Origin: Candidatus Rhodoferax mariagerensis
GTDB taxonomy: Bacteria > Pseudomonadota > Gammaproteobacteria > Burkholderiales > Burkholderiaceae_C
Reading direction: 5' to 3'
DNA length: 64,000 bases
NCBI GenBank assembly: GCA_016719055.1
Contig: JADKAW010000002.1
Coordinates: forward strand, 186,001-250,000
Made by a program: the position numbers and the translations under genes. Below, piece after piece: positions 17,455-25,294 of this stretch (its first letter is position 1; the number at the start of each line of letters is the position of its first letter). The notes below the pieces were generated by a model, which ran no database searches, was not told the origin of the DNA, and saw only the letters and a list, made by a program, of their open reading frames with translations.

Positions 17455-18064
17455 TGACAACCGCAGCGCTGCGGCGCGTGGGTGTGTTGGGCGGTGCTTT
17501 TGACCCCCCGCACCTGGCACACCAGGCGCTGGCACAAGCAGCATTCGAGCAGCTCAAGCTTGATGAGCTACGGCTGGTTCCCACTGGCCAGGCGTGGCAC
17601 AAACCGCGTGCACTCACGAGCGCCCTGCATCGTCTGGCCATGGTGCAGCTGGCTTTTGCCGACATGCCCCAGGTGACGGTGGACCCCCGCGAAACACGGC
17701 GCGATGGCCCCAGCTACACCATCGACACGCTGCGCGAACTGGCTGACAGCCTGCCAGGTGCACAGTTGTTCCTGATCATTGGGGCCGATCAGGCGCAGGC
17801 GTTGACCCGCTGGAAGCAATGGCAGAATATCTTCAAGCTGCTACAATTTGCGTAGCTGGTCGTGCAGGTACAATAAGGGCTAAAGGCCAATTTGATGCAG
17901 AAAAGGCGAGCCAAACCGCTTTTTCGCACCTGAACATGCCAGCCATGGATACTAGCGCCACCGACATCCGGCGCCGAATTTCAGCCAACATGAGCGTTAG
18001 CGCACTGGTGTGCGAGCCCGTTGCGCGGTATATTGCCGCCCACCACCTTTACCAGACTGATTGA
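17454..18064 (+). CDS. nadD: Nicotinate-nucleotide adenylyltransferase, frameshifted as given
   Basis: NadD adenylates nicotinate mononucleotide in NAD synthesis and is normally essential. The N-terminal part has GVLGGAFDPPHLAHQALA with the nucleotidyl-transferase motif GGAFDPPH, VPTGQAWHK, RDGPSYTIDTL and LIIGADQA. At 17853-17855 this frame meets TAG after FKLLQFA. The rest of the protein (TICVAGRAG to MDTSATDIRRRIS and the end VARYIAAHHLY) continues in another frame to 18064. One added base around 17838-17846 restores a normal chain of about 200 residues. The break lies at the upstream border of a dispersed repeat copy that encodes VAGRAGTIRAKGQFDA. A sequencing error is the simplest explanation for an essential gene, but real inactivation cannot be excluded. 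Confidence 0.88.
17852..17895 (+). repeat. Dispersed repeat, copy 4 (inside nadD)
   Basis: Core 17852-17881 (GTAGCT, 18 bases, AAGGGCT) with the tail AAAGGCCAATTTGATGCA, almost identical to copy 2. It is sense to nadD and in the shared frame, and lies directly after the frameshift. Confidence 0.7.
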
Positions 18065-18912
18065 TGACTACAAAAGCAACCACCAACGCCGCCTCCAAGA
18101 CCGTCAGCAAAGCCCAGACCAATCCTGTTGCCAAGCCCGCTGCCCGAGTGATTGCCACCAAAACCGAAGGTAAAAATGACATTCAAAAGCTGCAGCGCGC
18201 CATTGTGGACGGGCTTGAAGATGTCAAGGCGCAAGAGATTGTGGTGTTTGATACCGAGCATTTATCACCCCTGTTTGAGCGGGTGATTGTGGCCTCGGGC
18301 ACTTCAAACCGGCAGACCAAGGCGCTGGCCGCCAGTGTGGTGGACGCCGTGCGCGAGGCTGGTTTTGGCAAACCCCGTGTTGAGGGCGAGGCCAATGGCG
18401 AGTGGATTATTGTGGATTGCGGCGCGGCGGTGGTGCATGTGATGCAGCCCACATTTCGCTCGTATTACAACCTTGAAGAACTCTGGGGCGACAAGCCGGT
18501 GCGCCTGAAGCTGGGTGCTACCAAGCCCGTGGTGTCCAGTGAGAGCAAATCTGCCGCGCCGACCAAAGAAGCGGCCAAGCCAGCGGCCGGTTTACGCCGC
18601 TCCAGCGCCGCCAAAAAAGGCCTTGAAGAAACATTCCCGACCCGGGCCCAGCTCAAAAAAGCCACAGATACCAAGGCTGCAGCTACAAAGAAGGTAGCTG
18701 CCAGCTTAGTATCCAAAAGGGCTGCAAGTCAATTTGACTCCGAAAAGTCAGCCAAGCCCAGAATCAAGACGCTGGTGGTGAATGCGCCTGCCAAACCGGC
18801 TGTCAAAAAGCCCGCAGTCAAAATGGTCGCAGCCCGGCCAGGTGCCAGGATGGGCAGCAAAGCCGCTGCTTCGCCCACAGCTGCCAGAAAATCGGCACCG
18901 CGAAAAGCCTGA
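18064..18912 (+). CDS. rsfS: Ribosomal silencing factor RsfS with long basic tail
   Basis: RsfS binds ribosomal protein uL14 and blocks subunit joining in starvation. The family domain spans about residues 40-150: IQKLQRAIVDGLEDVKAQEI, VVFDTEHLSPLFERVIVASG, RQTKALAASVVD, GEWIIVDCGAAVVHVM and RSYYNLEELWGDK. Typical RsfS has 105-120 residues, but here there are 282. A lysine/alanine-rich N-terminal extension of about 38 residues precedes the domain. A tail of about 120 residues rich in Lys, Ala, Pro and Ser follows (for example PAKPAVKKPAVKM), like histone-H1-type proteins. Part of the tail, VAASLVSKRAASQFDS, is encoded by a dispersed repeat. The ATG at 18064 overlaps the nadD stop; rlmH starts 4 bp downstream. 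Confidence 0.92.
   Translation: MTTKATTNAASKTVSKAQTNPVAKPAARVIATKTEGKNDIQKLQRAIVDGLEDVKAQEIVVFDTEHLSPLFERVIVASGTSNRQTKALAASVVDAVREAGFGKPRVEGEANGEWIIVDCGAAVVHVMQPTFRSYYNLEELWGDKPVRLKLGATKPVVSSESKSAAPTKEAAKPAAGLRRSSAAKKGLEETFPTRAQLKKATDTKAAATKKVAASLVSKRAASQFDSEKSAKPRIKTLVVNAPAKPAVKKPAVKMVAARPGARMGSKAAASPTAARKSAPRKA
18694..18737 (+). repeat. Dispersed repeat, copy 5 (inside rsfS tail)
   Basis: Core 18694-18723 (GTAGCT, 18 bases, AAGGGCT), tail GCAAGTCAATTTGACTCC. Sense orientation in rsfS, same frame as copies 2-4. Confidence 0.6.
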
Positions 18913-18915
18913 TTT

Positions 18916-19383
18916 GTGCGCCTGCTGATTGTTGCGGTGGGCCAGCGTGTGCCGGACTGGGCGCAAACCGCCTGGGACGATTACGCCAAGCGTTTTCCGT
19001 TTGAGATCAAGGTGGAACTCAAGGCTGTCAAAACCGAGCCACGGGCCTCAAAATCGCTGGACACCCTGCTTTGTGCAGAGCGCAGCCGCATTGAGGCAGC
19101 TGTTCCCAAAGGCTGCCGTGTCGTGGCGCTGGACGAGCGCGGCACGGCACTAACCACCCTGGCGCTGGCCGCCAAGCTGCAAGACTGGCAGTTGTCGGGT
19201 GACGATGTGGCGCTGGTGATTGGCGGGCCCGATGGGCTGGAGCCGGCCTTTCGGCAGGCGGCCCATGAGCGCATCCGCCTGTCAGACCTGACACTTCCGC
19301 ATGCCATGGTGCGGGTGTTGCTGATTGAGCAGTTGTACCGGGCCTGGTCCGTCAATGCCAACCATCCCTATCACCGTGAGTAA
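18916..19383 (+). CDS. rlmH: 23S rRNA (pseudouridine1915-N3) methyltransferase
   Basis: A 155-residue SPOUT-class methyltransferase that acts on pseudouridine 1915 of 23S rRNA in complete ribosomes. Seen are RLLIVAVGQRVPDWA, VVALDERGTAL, the SAM-binding FVIGGPDG-type loop (ALVIGGPDGLE), LSDLTLPHAMVRVLLIEQLYRAW and the C-terminal NHPYHRE. Length is exactly that of E. coli RlmH. It starts with GTG at 18916, 4 bp after rsfS, the usual rsfS-rlmH pairing. Confidence 0.97.
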   Translation: MRLLIVAVGQRVPDWAQTAWDDYAKRFPFEIKVELKAVKTEPRASKSLDTLLCAERSRIEAAVPKGCRVVALDERGTALTTLALAAKLQDWQLSGDDVALVIGGPDGLEPAFRQAAHERIRLSDLTLPHAMVRVLLIEQLYRAWSVNANHPYHRE

Positions 19384-19494
19384 TTCCATTCCCAAATCAT
19401 GGGTGTCATTGTTGCTTCACCTTGTTGTGCGTCTGCGCTGTCTGGGACTTTGTGCACAAACGCCCATGCGTCGGAAATCGAACAAGGAGCGACC

Positions 19495-20097
19495 GTGAGC
19501 ACTTTTGTCTATTTGGCCTCGCAGAGCCCACGCCGTCGCCAGTTGCTGGAGCAACTCGGCGTGAGCTACGTGCTGCTGCTGCCTGAACCCGATGAAGACG
19601 CCGAGGCGTTGGAGTTGGCGCTGCCCAACGAGCCACCCGTCAAGTATGTGCAGCGGGTCACGCAGCTCAAACTCGACGCGGCGCTGGCAAGGCGCACGCG
19701 CCGGAGTTTGCCTGCAGCGCCAGTTTTATGCTCAGACACCACGGTGGCCCTGGGGCGCGCCATCTTTGGCAAACCGGTGGATGCCTGCGATGCGGTGTGC
19801 ATGTTGCAAGGTCTGGCGGGCCAAACCCATACCGTGTTGACAGCCGTGGCCGTGGGCAGCGGACGCAAACGTTTGGCAGATGTGTCGCGTTCACGGGTCA
19901 CGTTTGCCGCCATGAGTGCAGCCCAGATCAAGGACTATGTTGCCAGTGGCGAGCCTTTTGGCAAAGCCGGTGCTTACGGCGTGCAGGGCAGGGCGGCCGG
20001 GTACATCAGCAAAATCAGCGGAAGTTACTCAGGCATCATGGGGCTGCCGCTGTTTGAGACGGCGCAGTTGCTGCGTTCGTTCGGGTTCAAGGTATAA
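19495..20097 (+). CDS. maf: Maf family nucleoside triphosphate pyrophosphatase
   Basis: Maf/YhdE-type enzymes hydrolyse dTTP, UTP or modified nucleotides to monophosphates. The 200-residue protein shows YLASQSPRRRQLLEQLG at the N-terminus, CSDTTVALG with the catalytic Asp, FGKPVDACDAVCML, GQTHTVLTAVA and the end GEPFGKAGAYGVQGRAAGYI. The start is a GTG at 19495 with AAGGAG 5 nt upstream; a longer in-frame start at 19399 adds 32 residues not seen in the family. The gene lies between rlmH and rng as in many Burkholderiales. Confidence 0.94.
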   Translation: MSTFVYLASQSPRRRQLLEQLGVSYVLLLPEPDEDAEALELALPNEPPVKYVQRVTQLKLDAALARRTRRSLPAAPVLCSDTTVALGRAIFGKPVDACDAVCMLQGLAGQTHTVLTAVAVGSGRKRLADVSRSRVTFAAMSAAQIKDYVASGEPFGKAGAYGVQGRAAGYISKISGSYSGIMGLPLFETAQLLRSFGFKV

Positions 20098-20128
20098 ACC
20101 TGCACAAAACTTCCAAGGCGTTCAAGTC

Positions 20129-21610
20129 ATGTCCATGCAAGAAGATATTCTGATCAATTGGTCGCCACAAGAGACCCGAGTGGCCGTGGTTGAAAACGGC
20201 GTGTTGCAAGAACTGCACGTAGAGCGCTCGCTGGAGCGCGGGCTGGTCGGCAATGTCTATTTGGGCAAGGTGGCGCGGGTGTTGCCGGGCATGCAGTCGG
20301 CCTTTGTGGATATTGGGCTGGACAAGGCGGCATTTTTGCACGTGGCCGATGTGTGGCATCCGCCGGCCGAGGGTGAGACCATCTCGTCAGCACGAAATGC
20401 GGCCACCCAGATTCCGATCGAGAAGCAGGTGTTTGAAGGTCAGAGCCTGATGGTGCAGGTAATCAAGGACCCGATTGGCAGCAAAGGCGCCAGGCTGTCG
20501 ACCCAGATCAGTGTGGCCGGGCGCATGCTGGTTTTTTTGCCGCAGGATGACCACATGGGTGTGTCGCAAAAAATTCCGAGCGCGCAACGTGACGAATTGC
20601 GCCGGCGCATGCTGCAGCTGGCGGGTGACCAGGGCGGTGGTTTTATTTTGCGCACCAATGGCGAAGATGCGTCGGACAAAGAACTGGCTGACGACATTGA
20701 CTATTTGCGTAAAGCCTGGGGGCGTGTGCGAGAGGCCGCCACCCGGCTACCCGCGCCGTCGCTGCTGCATCAGGATCTGAATCTGCTGCAGCGGGTGTTG
20801 CGTGATCTGGCTGGCGAACTGACACAGTCGATCAAGGTGGATTCTTTTGAGCAGTCGGAGTTGCTAAGGGCGTTCGGCCAGGAGTTCATGCCGGCAGCGG
20901 CCAAGAAACTGCAGCATTACAAGGGCGAGCGCCCTATTTTTGACCTGTTTGCCATCGATGAGGAAATTGCCAAAGCGCTGGGCCGGCGGGTCGAACTCAA
21001 ATCGGGCGGGTATCTGATTGTGGACCAGACCGAGGCGCTGACCACGGTGGATGTGAACACCGGCGGTTTTGTCGGTGCACGCAACTTTGACGACACCATT
21101 TTTAAAACCAACCTGGAGGCCGCGCAAGCCATTGCCCGGCAGCTGCGGCTGCGCAATCTGGGTGGCATCATCATTGTGGATTTTATTGACATGGTGCGTG
21201 AAGACCACCGTGACGCGGTGCTGTCAGAAATTCGAAAGCAGCTGGCACGCGACCGGGTCAAAACCATGTGCGGCGGTTTTTCGCAGTTGGGGCTGGTGGA
21301 GATGACGCGCAAACGCACGCGCGAATCGCTGGCGCACATGTTGTGCGAGCCCTGCCCGTTGTGTGAAGCCAAAGGTATTGTGAAAACCGCACGCAGCGTG
21401 GCCTACGACATTTTTCGTGAGATCTTGCGTGAAGCCCGGCAATTTCACCCCAAGGAATTCCGTGTGGTGGCGTCACCAAGGGTCATTGAGCTGTTTCTGG
21501 ATGAAGAAAGCCAACACCTGGCGGGCTTGAGTGAATTTATTGGCAAGCCGGTGTCGCTGCAAAGCGAGAGTGCCATGGGGCAGGAGCAGTACGACATTGT
21601 GCTGATTTAG
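20129..21610 (+). CDS. rng: Ribonuclease G
   Basis: A 493-residue endoribonuclease of the RNase E/G family that matures the 16S rRNA 5' end and degrades some mRNAs. An N-terminal S1 domain (LVGNVYLGKVARVLPGMQSA, VDIGLDKAAFLHV) is followed by the 5' sensor and the DNase I-like catalytic part with VDQTEALTTVDVNTG and GIIIVDFIDM carrying the metal-binding Asp residues. The zinc link CEPCPLCEAKG follows. Length equals E. coli RNase G (489) and the C-terminal scaffold of RNase E is missing. The ATG at 20129 gives MSMQEDILINWSPQETRVAV; the ATG at 20135 is also possible. It is the last gene of the hemF-nadD-rsfS-rlmH-maf-rng run. Confidence 0.96.
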   Translation: MSMQEDILINWSPQETRVAVVENGVLQELHVERSLERGLVGNVYLGKVARVLPGMQSAFVDIGLDKAAFLHVADVWHPPAEGETISSARNAATQIPIEKQVFEGQSLMVQVIKDPIGSKGARLSTQISVAGRMLVFLPQDDHMGVSQKIPSAQRDELRRRMLQLAGDQGGGFILRTNGEDASDKELADDIDYLRKAWGRVREAATRLPAPSLLHQDLNLLQRVLRDLAGELTQSIKVDSFEQSELLRAFGQEFMPAAAKKLQHYKGERPIFDLFAIDEEIAKALGRRVELKSGGYLIVDQTEALTTVDVNTGGFVGARNFDDTIFKTNLEAAQAIARQLRLRNLGGIIIVDFIDMVREDHRDAVLSEIRKQLARDRVKTMCGGFSQLGLVEMTRKRTRESLAHMLCEPCPLCEAKGIVKTARSVAYDIFREILREARQFHPKEFRVVASPRVIELFLDEESQHLAGLSEFIGKPVSLQSESAMGQEQYDIVLI

Positions 21611-21625
21611 TCAGACCGCCGCGTC

Positions 21626-22372
21626 ATGACCCCTTTTTGTGCCAATCAGGCTCCGATTGCCATATTGACCTACCACCAGATTGCACAGGCACCGCCAAAA
21701 GGCGCGCCGTTCAGAAGCCTTTATGTGTCACCCGGCGCGTTTGCACGGCAAATGCTGGGCTTGCGCTTGCTGGGGTATCAGGGGTTGTCGATGTCGCTGC
21801 TGCTGCCTTATTTGCAGGGCCAAAAGGCGGGTAGGGTGGTGGGCATTACCTTTGACGACGGCTACTTGAACAACCTGACGCATGCGCTGCCGGTGCTGCA
21901 GCAGCATGGGTTTTCGTCAACCTGCTACGCAGTAAGCCAACGTTTGGGCCAAACCAATGTGTGGGATCGGGCCGCCGGCGTGGCACAAACCCTGCTGATG
22001 AAACCGGCTCAGTTGCGCGATTGGGTAGCAGGTGGCCAAGAGGTTGGCGCGCATACCCGTCACCATGTGCACCTGCCAGCGTTGGCACTGGCCGATAGCC
22101 TGCAGGAAATGCAGCAGTGCAAGGCCGAGCTTGAAGCGGTAACACAAAGCCCGGTTGAGCACTTTTGTTATCCCTATGGCGAATATGACCCCGACCACGT
22201 TTTGCAGGCTGTGCAGGCAGGTTTTGCGTCGGCGACCACGACCCGGCGCGGTCGTTGTGTTGCCGGCCACCACTTGTTGCAGCTCAGCCGGGTGCCGATG
22301 TTGCGTTCAACCACGCTGCCCGTGATGTGGCTGAAGCTGGGCACCGCCTATGAAGACCGACGAGCCGTCTGA
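21626..22372 (+). CDS. Polysaccharide deacetylase (NodB domain) family protein
   Basis: A 248-residue carbohydrate esterase family 4 protein. NodB motifs are present: the metal and base motif GITFDDGYLNN, the His motif GAHTRHHVHL, and FCYPYGEYDPD. An N-terminal ILTYHQI segment is typical of cell-surface sugar deacetylases. No signal peptide is evident, so a cytoplasmic or peripheral role in glycan building is likely. It starts 15 bp after rng and overlaps the glycosyltransferase gene downstream, which suggests they act on the same glycan. Confidence 0.85.
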   Translation: MTPFCANQAPIAILTYHQIAQAPPKGAPFRSLYVSPGAFARQMLGLRLLGYQGLSMSLLLPYLQGQKAGRVVGITFDDGYLNNLTHALPVLQQHGFSSTCYAVSQRLGQTNVWDRAAGVAQTLLMKPAQLRDWVAGGQEVGAHTRHHVHLPALALADSLQEMQQCKAELEAVTQSPVEHFCYPYGEYDPDHVLQAVQAGFASATTTRRGRCVAGHHLLQLSRVPMLRSTTLPVMWLKLGTAYEDRRAV

Positions 22373-23546
22373 CATGCAAGATTCGGCCACGCCTGGGCGG
22401 CGTTTGCGCATTGCAGTGTTGAACCGGCAGTTCTCAGCCACGGGGGGCGGGGCTGAGCGTTATTCCCTCGCGCTGGTGGAGCAACTCGCACTACGCCATG
22501 AGATGCATGTGTTTGCTCAGCAAATCGACCATGCCTGGCCGGGTGTGACGTATCACCGGGTGTTCCAACCCTTCAAACGACCGCGCTGGCTCAACCAGCT
22601 TTGGTACGCCGGCGCCACCTGGTGGGCCACCCGCCATGGGTTTGATGTGGTGCATTCGCATGAAAACACCTGGCATGGCACTGTGCAAACAGTGCATGTG
22701 TTGCCAGTCAGATACAACCTGTTTCGTGATAAGGCTGGCGTGTCATTGGCTTTGCGCTGGCTCAAAGTCATGACCAGCCCTCGGCTTCTGGTTTACCTGG
22801 GGCTGGAGCGGGGTCGCATGTCATTGGTCAAGCCACGGGTCATTGTGGTTACCTCCAGCAGCTTGACTGAACAAACGGCGCAGGCTTATCCGGCCTGCCG
22901 TTCGGCTATTCGGGTCATTAGCCCGGGAGTTGCACATGTGCCAGGGTTGGCCAGTGCGGCGCAACGGCTTGCCGCACGGAAAGACCTGGGGCTGCCAGCC
23001 AGCGGGCGCTGTGTCTTGTTTGTGGGCAATGACTACCGCAAAAAAGGGCTGGTCACGCTGATCGAGGCCTTGGGCCAGTTGCCTGTCGATTGTTTTCTGG
23101 CGGTCGTGGGTAACGCCAGCCATATTCCTGAATTCCAGGCGCTGGCCAGTCAAAGAAAGGTGTTACCACGGGTGTTTTTTTTGGGACCACGCCAAGCCAT
23201 CGACGAGGTCTATACCGCCGCCGACTGTCTGGTCCACCCCACGTTGGAAGACACCTTTGCCATGGTGGTGCTGGAAGCCATGGCGCACGGCTTGCCGGTG
23301 CTGGTGAGTCAACAAAAATACTGTGGCATTTCCGGCTTGCTAACCCATGAGCTGCACGCGTTGTTGTTGGAAGACCCGACCCAGGCTAACGCCTTGGCAG
23401 CGGCGCTGCAGCGTCTGTTCAATGACGCCGATCTGCGCCAGCGGTTGAGTGCCTCTGCCACGGAATTTGCCAGCCATCACCTTTGGTCAAACGTGGCCCG
23501 GCAGCAAGACGCTGTTTACACCTCGCTGTGCAGTCCAAGCCGATAG
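22350..23546 (+). CDS. GT4-family glycosyltransferase
   Basis: A GT-B fold glycosyltransferase of 398 residues. The N-terminal Rossmann part shows AVLNRQFSATGGGAERYS, which binds the acceptor region, and DVVHSHENTWHGTVQT. The C-terminal donor domain has VLFVGNDYRKKGLVTLIEAL, VFFLGPRQAIDEVYTAADCLVHPTLEDTFAMVVLEAM with the E-x7-E motif, and GLPVLVS. It resembles LPS core transferases of the WaaG type, but donor and acceptor are unknown. The ATG at 22350 overlaps the deacetylase by 23 bp; an ATG at 22374 is an alternative. Its 3' end overlaps the convergent ABC flippase gene by 31 bp. Confidence 0.88.
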   Translation: MKTDEPSDMQDSATPGRRLRIAVLNRQFSATGGGAERYSLALVEQLALRHEMHVFAQQIDHAWPGVTYHRVFQPFKRPRWLNQLWYAGATWWATRHGFDVVHSHENTWHGTVQTVHVLPVRYNLFRDKAGVSLALRWLKVMTSPRLLVYLGLERGRMSLVKPRVIVVTSSSLTEQTAQAYPACRSAIRVISPGVAHVPGLASAAQRLAARKDLGLPASGRCVLFVGNDYRKKGLVTLIEALGQLPVDCFLAVVGNASHIPEFQALASQRKVLPRVFFLGPRQAIDEVYTAADCLVHPTLEDTFAMVVLEAMAHGLPVLVSQQKYCGISGLLTHELHALLLEDPTQANALAAALQRLFNDADLRQRLSASATEFASHHLWSNVARQQDAVYTSLCSPSR

Positions 23547-25294
23547 AGCCGGGCGTACAAGCCGTCGAGTTGCAAAAGTTGGGTGTGGTTGCCGGTTTCG
23601 GCAATTTTTCCATGGTCAAGAACGACGATGCGGTCAGCATGATGCACGGTTGACAAACGGTGCGCGATCACCAGCGTGGTGCGGTCCTTCATCAGGCGAT
23701 CCAACGCCTCTTGTACCGCGCGCTCAGACTCGGTGTCGAGCGCCGAGGTAGCCTCGTCCAATATCAGAATGGGCGCGTCTTTGTACAGCGCGCGCGCAAT
23801 GGCCAGGCGCTGGCGTTGGCCACCTGACAATTGGGTGGCGTTGTGACCGACCAGGGTGTCAATGCCTTGCGGTAGGGTCTGGGTAAATTGGCTCAGATTG
23901 GCAGACACCAGGCACTCAAGCACTTTGCTGCGGTCCACCGGCATGCCCAGCGCCACGTTGGCCGCTATCGTGTCGTTGATCATCACCACCTGCTGGCTCA
24001 CCAACGAAAACTGGGCGCGCAGCGTGCTCAACTGCCAGTCGCGAAGATCATGCCCGTCCAGGGTCACCTGGCCGGCGTCCATGTCGATAAACCGTGTCAG
24101 CACATTCACCAGACTGGTTTTACCAGAGCCCGAGGCACCGACCAGAGCCACGGTTTCACCTGGCATAACCGTCAACTCAGATATATCGAGGGCGGGTTCC
24201 GTTGCAGACGGGTACTTGACCCGAAGCCCGGCCAAGGCGATGTGCCCGCTGGCGCGAGGCATGGCGAAATCGCCACCCGACTCGTTCGGCGTGGATTGGA
24301 TCAGGGCCAAACCCCGCTCCAGTGACACCAGACCACGAGTGATCGGACTGGACACCTCTGACAATTGGCGCACTGGCGCGATGATCATCAGCATGGCGGT
24401 GACGAAGGCCACAAACCCACCCACCGAGGTGGCGCTGCTGGCACTTTGAACCAGAGCGACTGAAATCACCGCAGACAAAGCCACAGCCGCCAGCATTTGT
24501 GTCATGGGCGTCATGGCCGCGCCTGCCACGGTCGATTTCATGGCCAGATGCCGCAAGGATTCACTCAGGCGCTCAAACCGTGCTGCCTGAATGGCCTGGG
24601 CACCATACAGCCGCACATCCCGATGTGCCAGCACGTTTTCTTCGACCACATAAGCCAGCTCGTCGGTGGCTTGCTGGTTGGCCTGGGTTAGGCGGTGCAG
24701 CCGTTTGGTCAACACTCGCATGACCCAGGCCACCGCCGGGAAAATGGCCGCCACGATCAGCGTCAGCTTCCAGTTCAGGTAAAACAGGTAGGTAGTCAGT
24801 GCTAGCAGCGTCAGTCCGTTGCGGGTCAGGCTAAGCAAGGCATTGACCAGCATGGTGGCACCGTTTTGCACTTCAAACACCACGGTGTTTGACAAGGTGC
24901 TGGAGCTTTGGCTGGCAAACAGTTTCAGGTCAGCCTCAAGGATTTTGTTGAACATGGCCTGGCGCAGGATGAGTAGGCCGTGGTGGGTGATGCGCGTCAG
25001 GCCAATTTGCGAGATGTAACCCGCCAGCCCGCGCACACCAAACAACAGCAGCAGCGACACCGGCACCGTCCAGATTGGCAGCTCGCCTTGTTGAAAACCC
25101 TTGTCCAGTAAGGGTTTGAGCAGGGCCGGAATCATCGGTTCGGTGGCCGCCCCGACAACGGCGCTGATGGCCACCATGGCCCAGGTGGCGCGCAGTGCGC
25201 CAAAGTAAGGCAGCAGGCGCCGGATCCGTTGCCAGATGCCCAGGGCGGGCGCAGAGGCGTCAAATTCGATCTGGTGGACGGGTTCAGCGCTCAC
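23516..25294 (-). CDS. msbA: Lipid A/lipid-linked glycan export ABC transporter (MsbA-like)
   Basis: A 592-residue half-transporter fusing a six-helix membrane domain to an ATPase. The membrane domain runs from about 25 to 330 (FGVRGLAGYISQIGLTRITHHGL, SSSTLSNTVVFEVQNGA), and the ATPase domain has Walker A GASGSGKT, the Q-loop SQQVVMINDTIAAN, signature LSGGQRQRLAIARAL, Walker B ILILDEATSALD and switch His in VIAHRLST. This matches MsbA, which flips lipid A-core at the inner membrane. The GTG start at 25294 overlaps the stop of the ligase-like gene (GTGA), so the two are cotranscribed; an upstream in-frame extension of 27 residues is rejected. A different lipid-linked glycan substrate remains possible. 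Confidence 0.88.
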   Translation of the reverse strand: MSAEPVHQIEFDASAPALGIWQRIRRLLPYFGALRATWAMVAISAVVGAATEPMIPALLKPLLDKGFQQGELPIWTVPVSLLLLFGVRGLAGYISQIGLTRITHHGLLILRQAMFNKILEADLKLFASQSSSTLSNTVVFEVQNGATMLVNALLSLTRNGLTLLALTTYLFYLNWKLTLIVAAIFPAVAWVMRVLTKRLHRLTQANQQATDELAYVVEENVLAHRDVRLYGAQAIQAARFERLSESLRHLAMKSTVAGAAMTPMTQMLAAVALSAVISVALVQSASSATSVGGFVAFVTAMLMIIAPVRQLSEVSSPITRGLVSLERGLALIQSTPNESGGDFAMPRASGHIALAGLRVKYPSATEPALDISELTVMPGETVALVGASGSGKTSLVNVLTRFIDMDAGQVTLDGHDLRDWQLSTLRAQFSLVSQQVVMINDTIAANVALGMPVDRSKVLECLVSANLSQFTQTLPQGIDTLVGHNATQLSGGQRQRLAIARALYKDAPILILDEATSALDTESERAVQEALDRLMKDRTTLVIAHRLSTVHHADRIVVLDHGKIAETGNHTQLLQLDGLYARLYRLGLHSEV

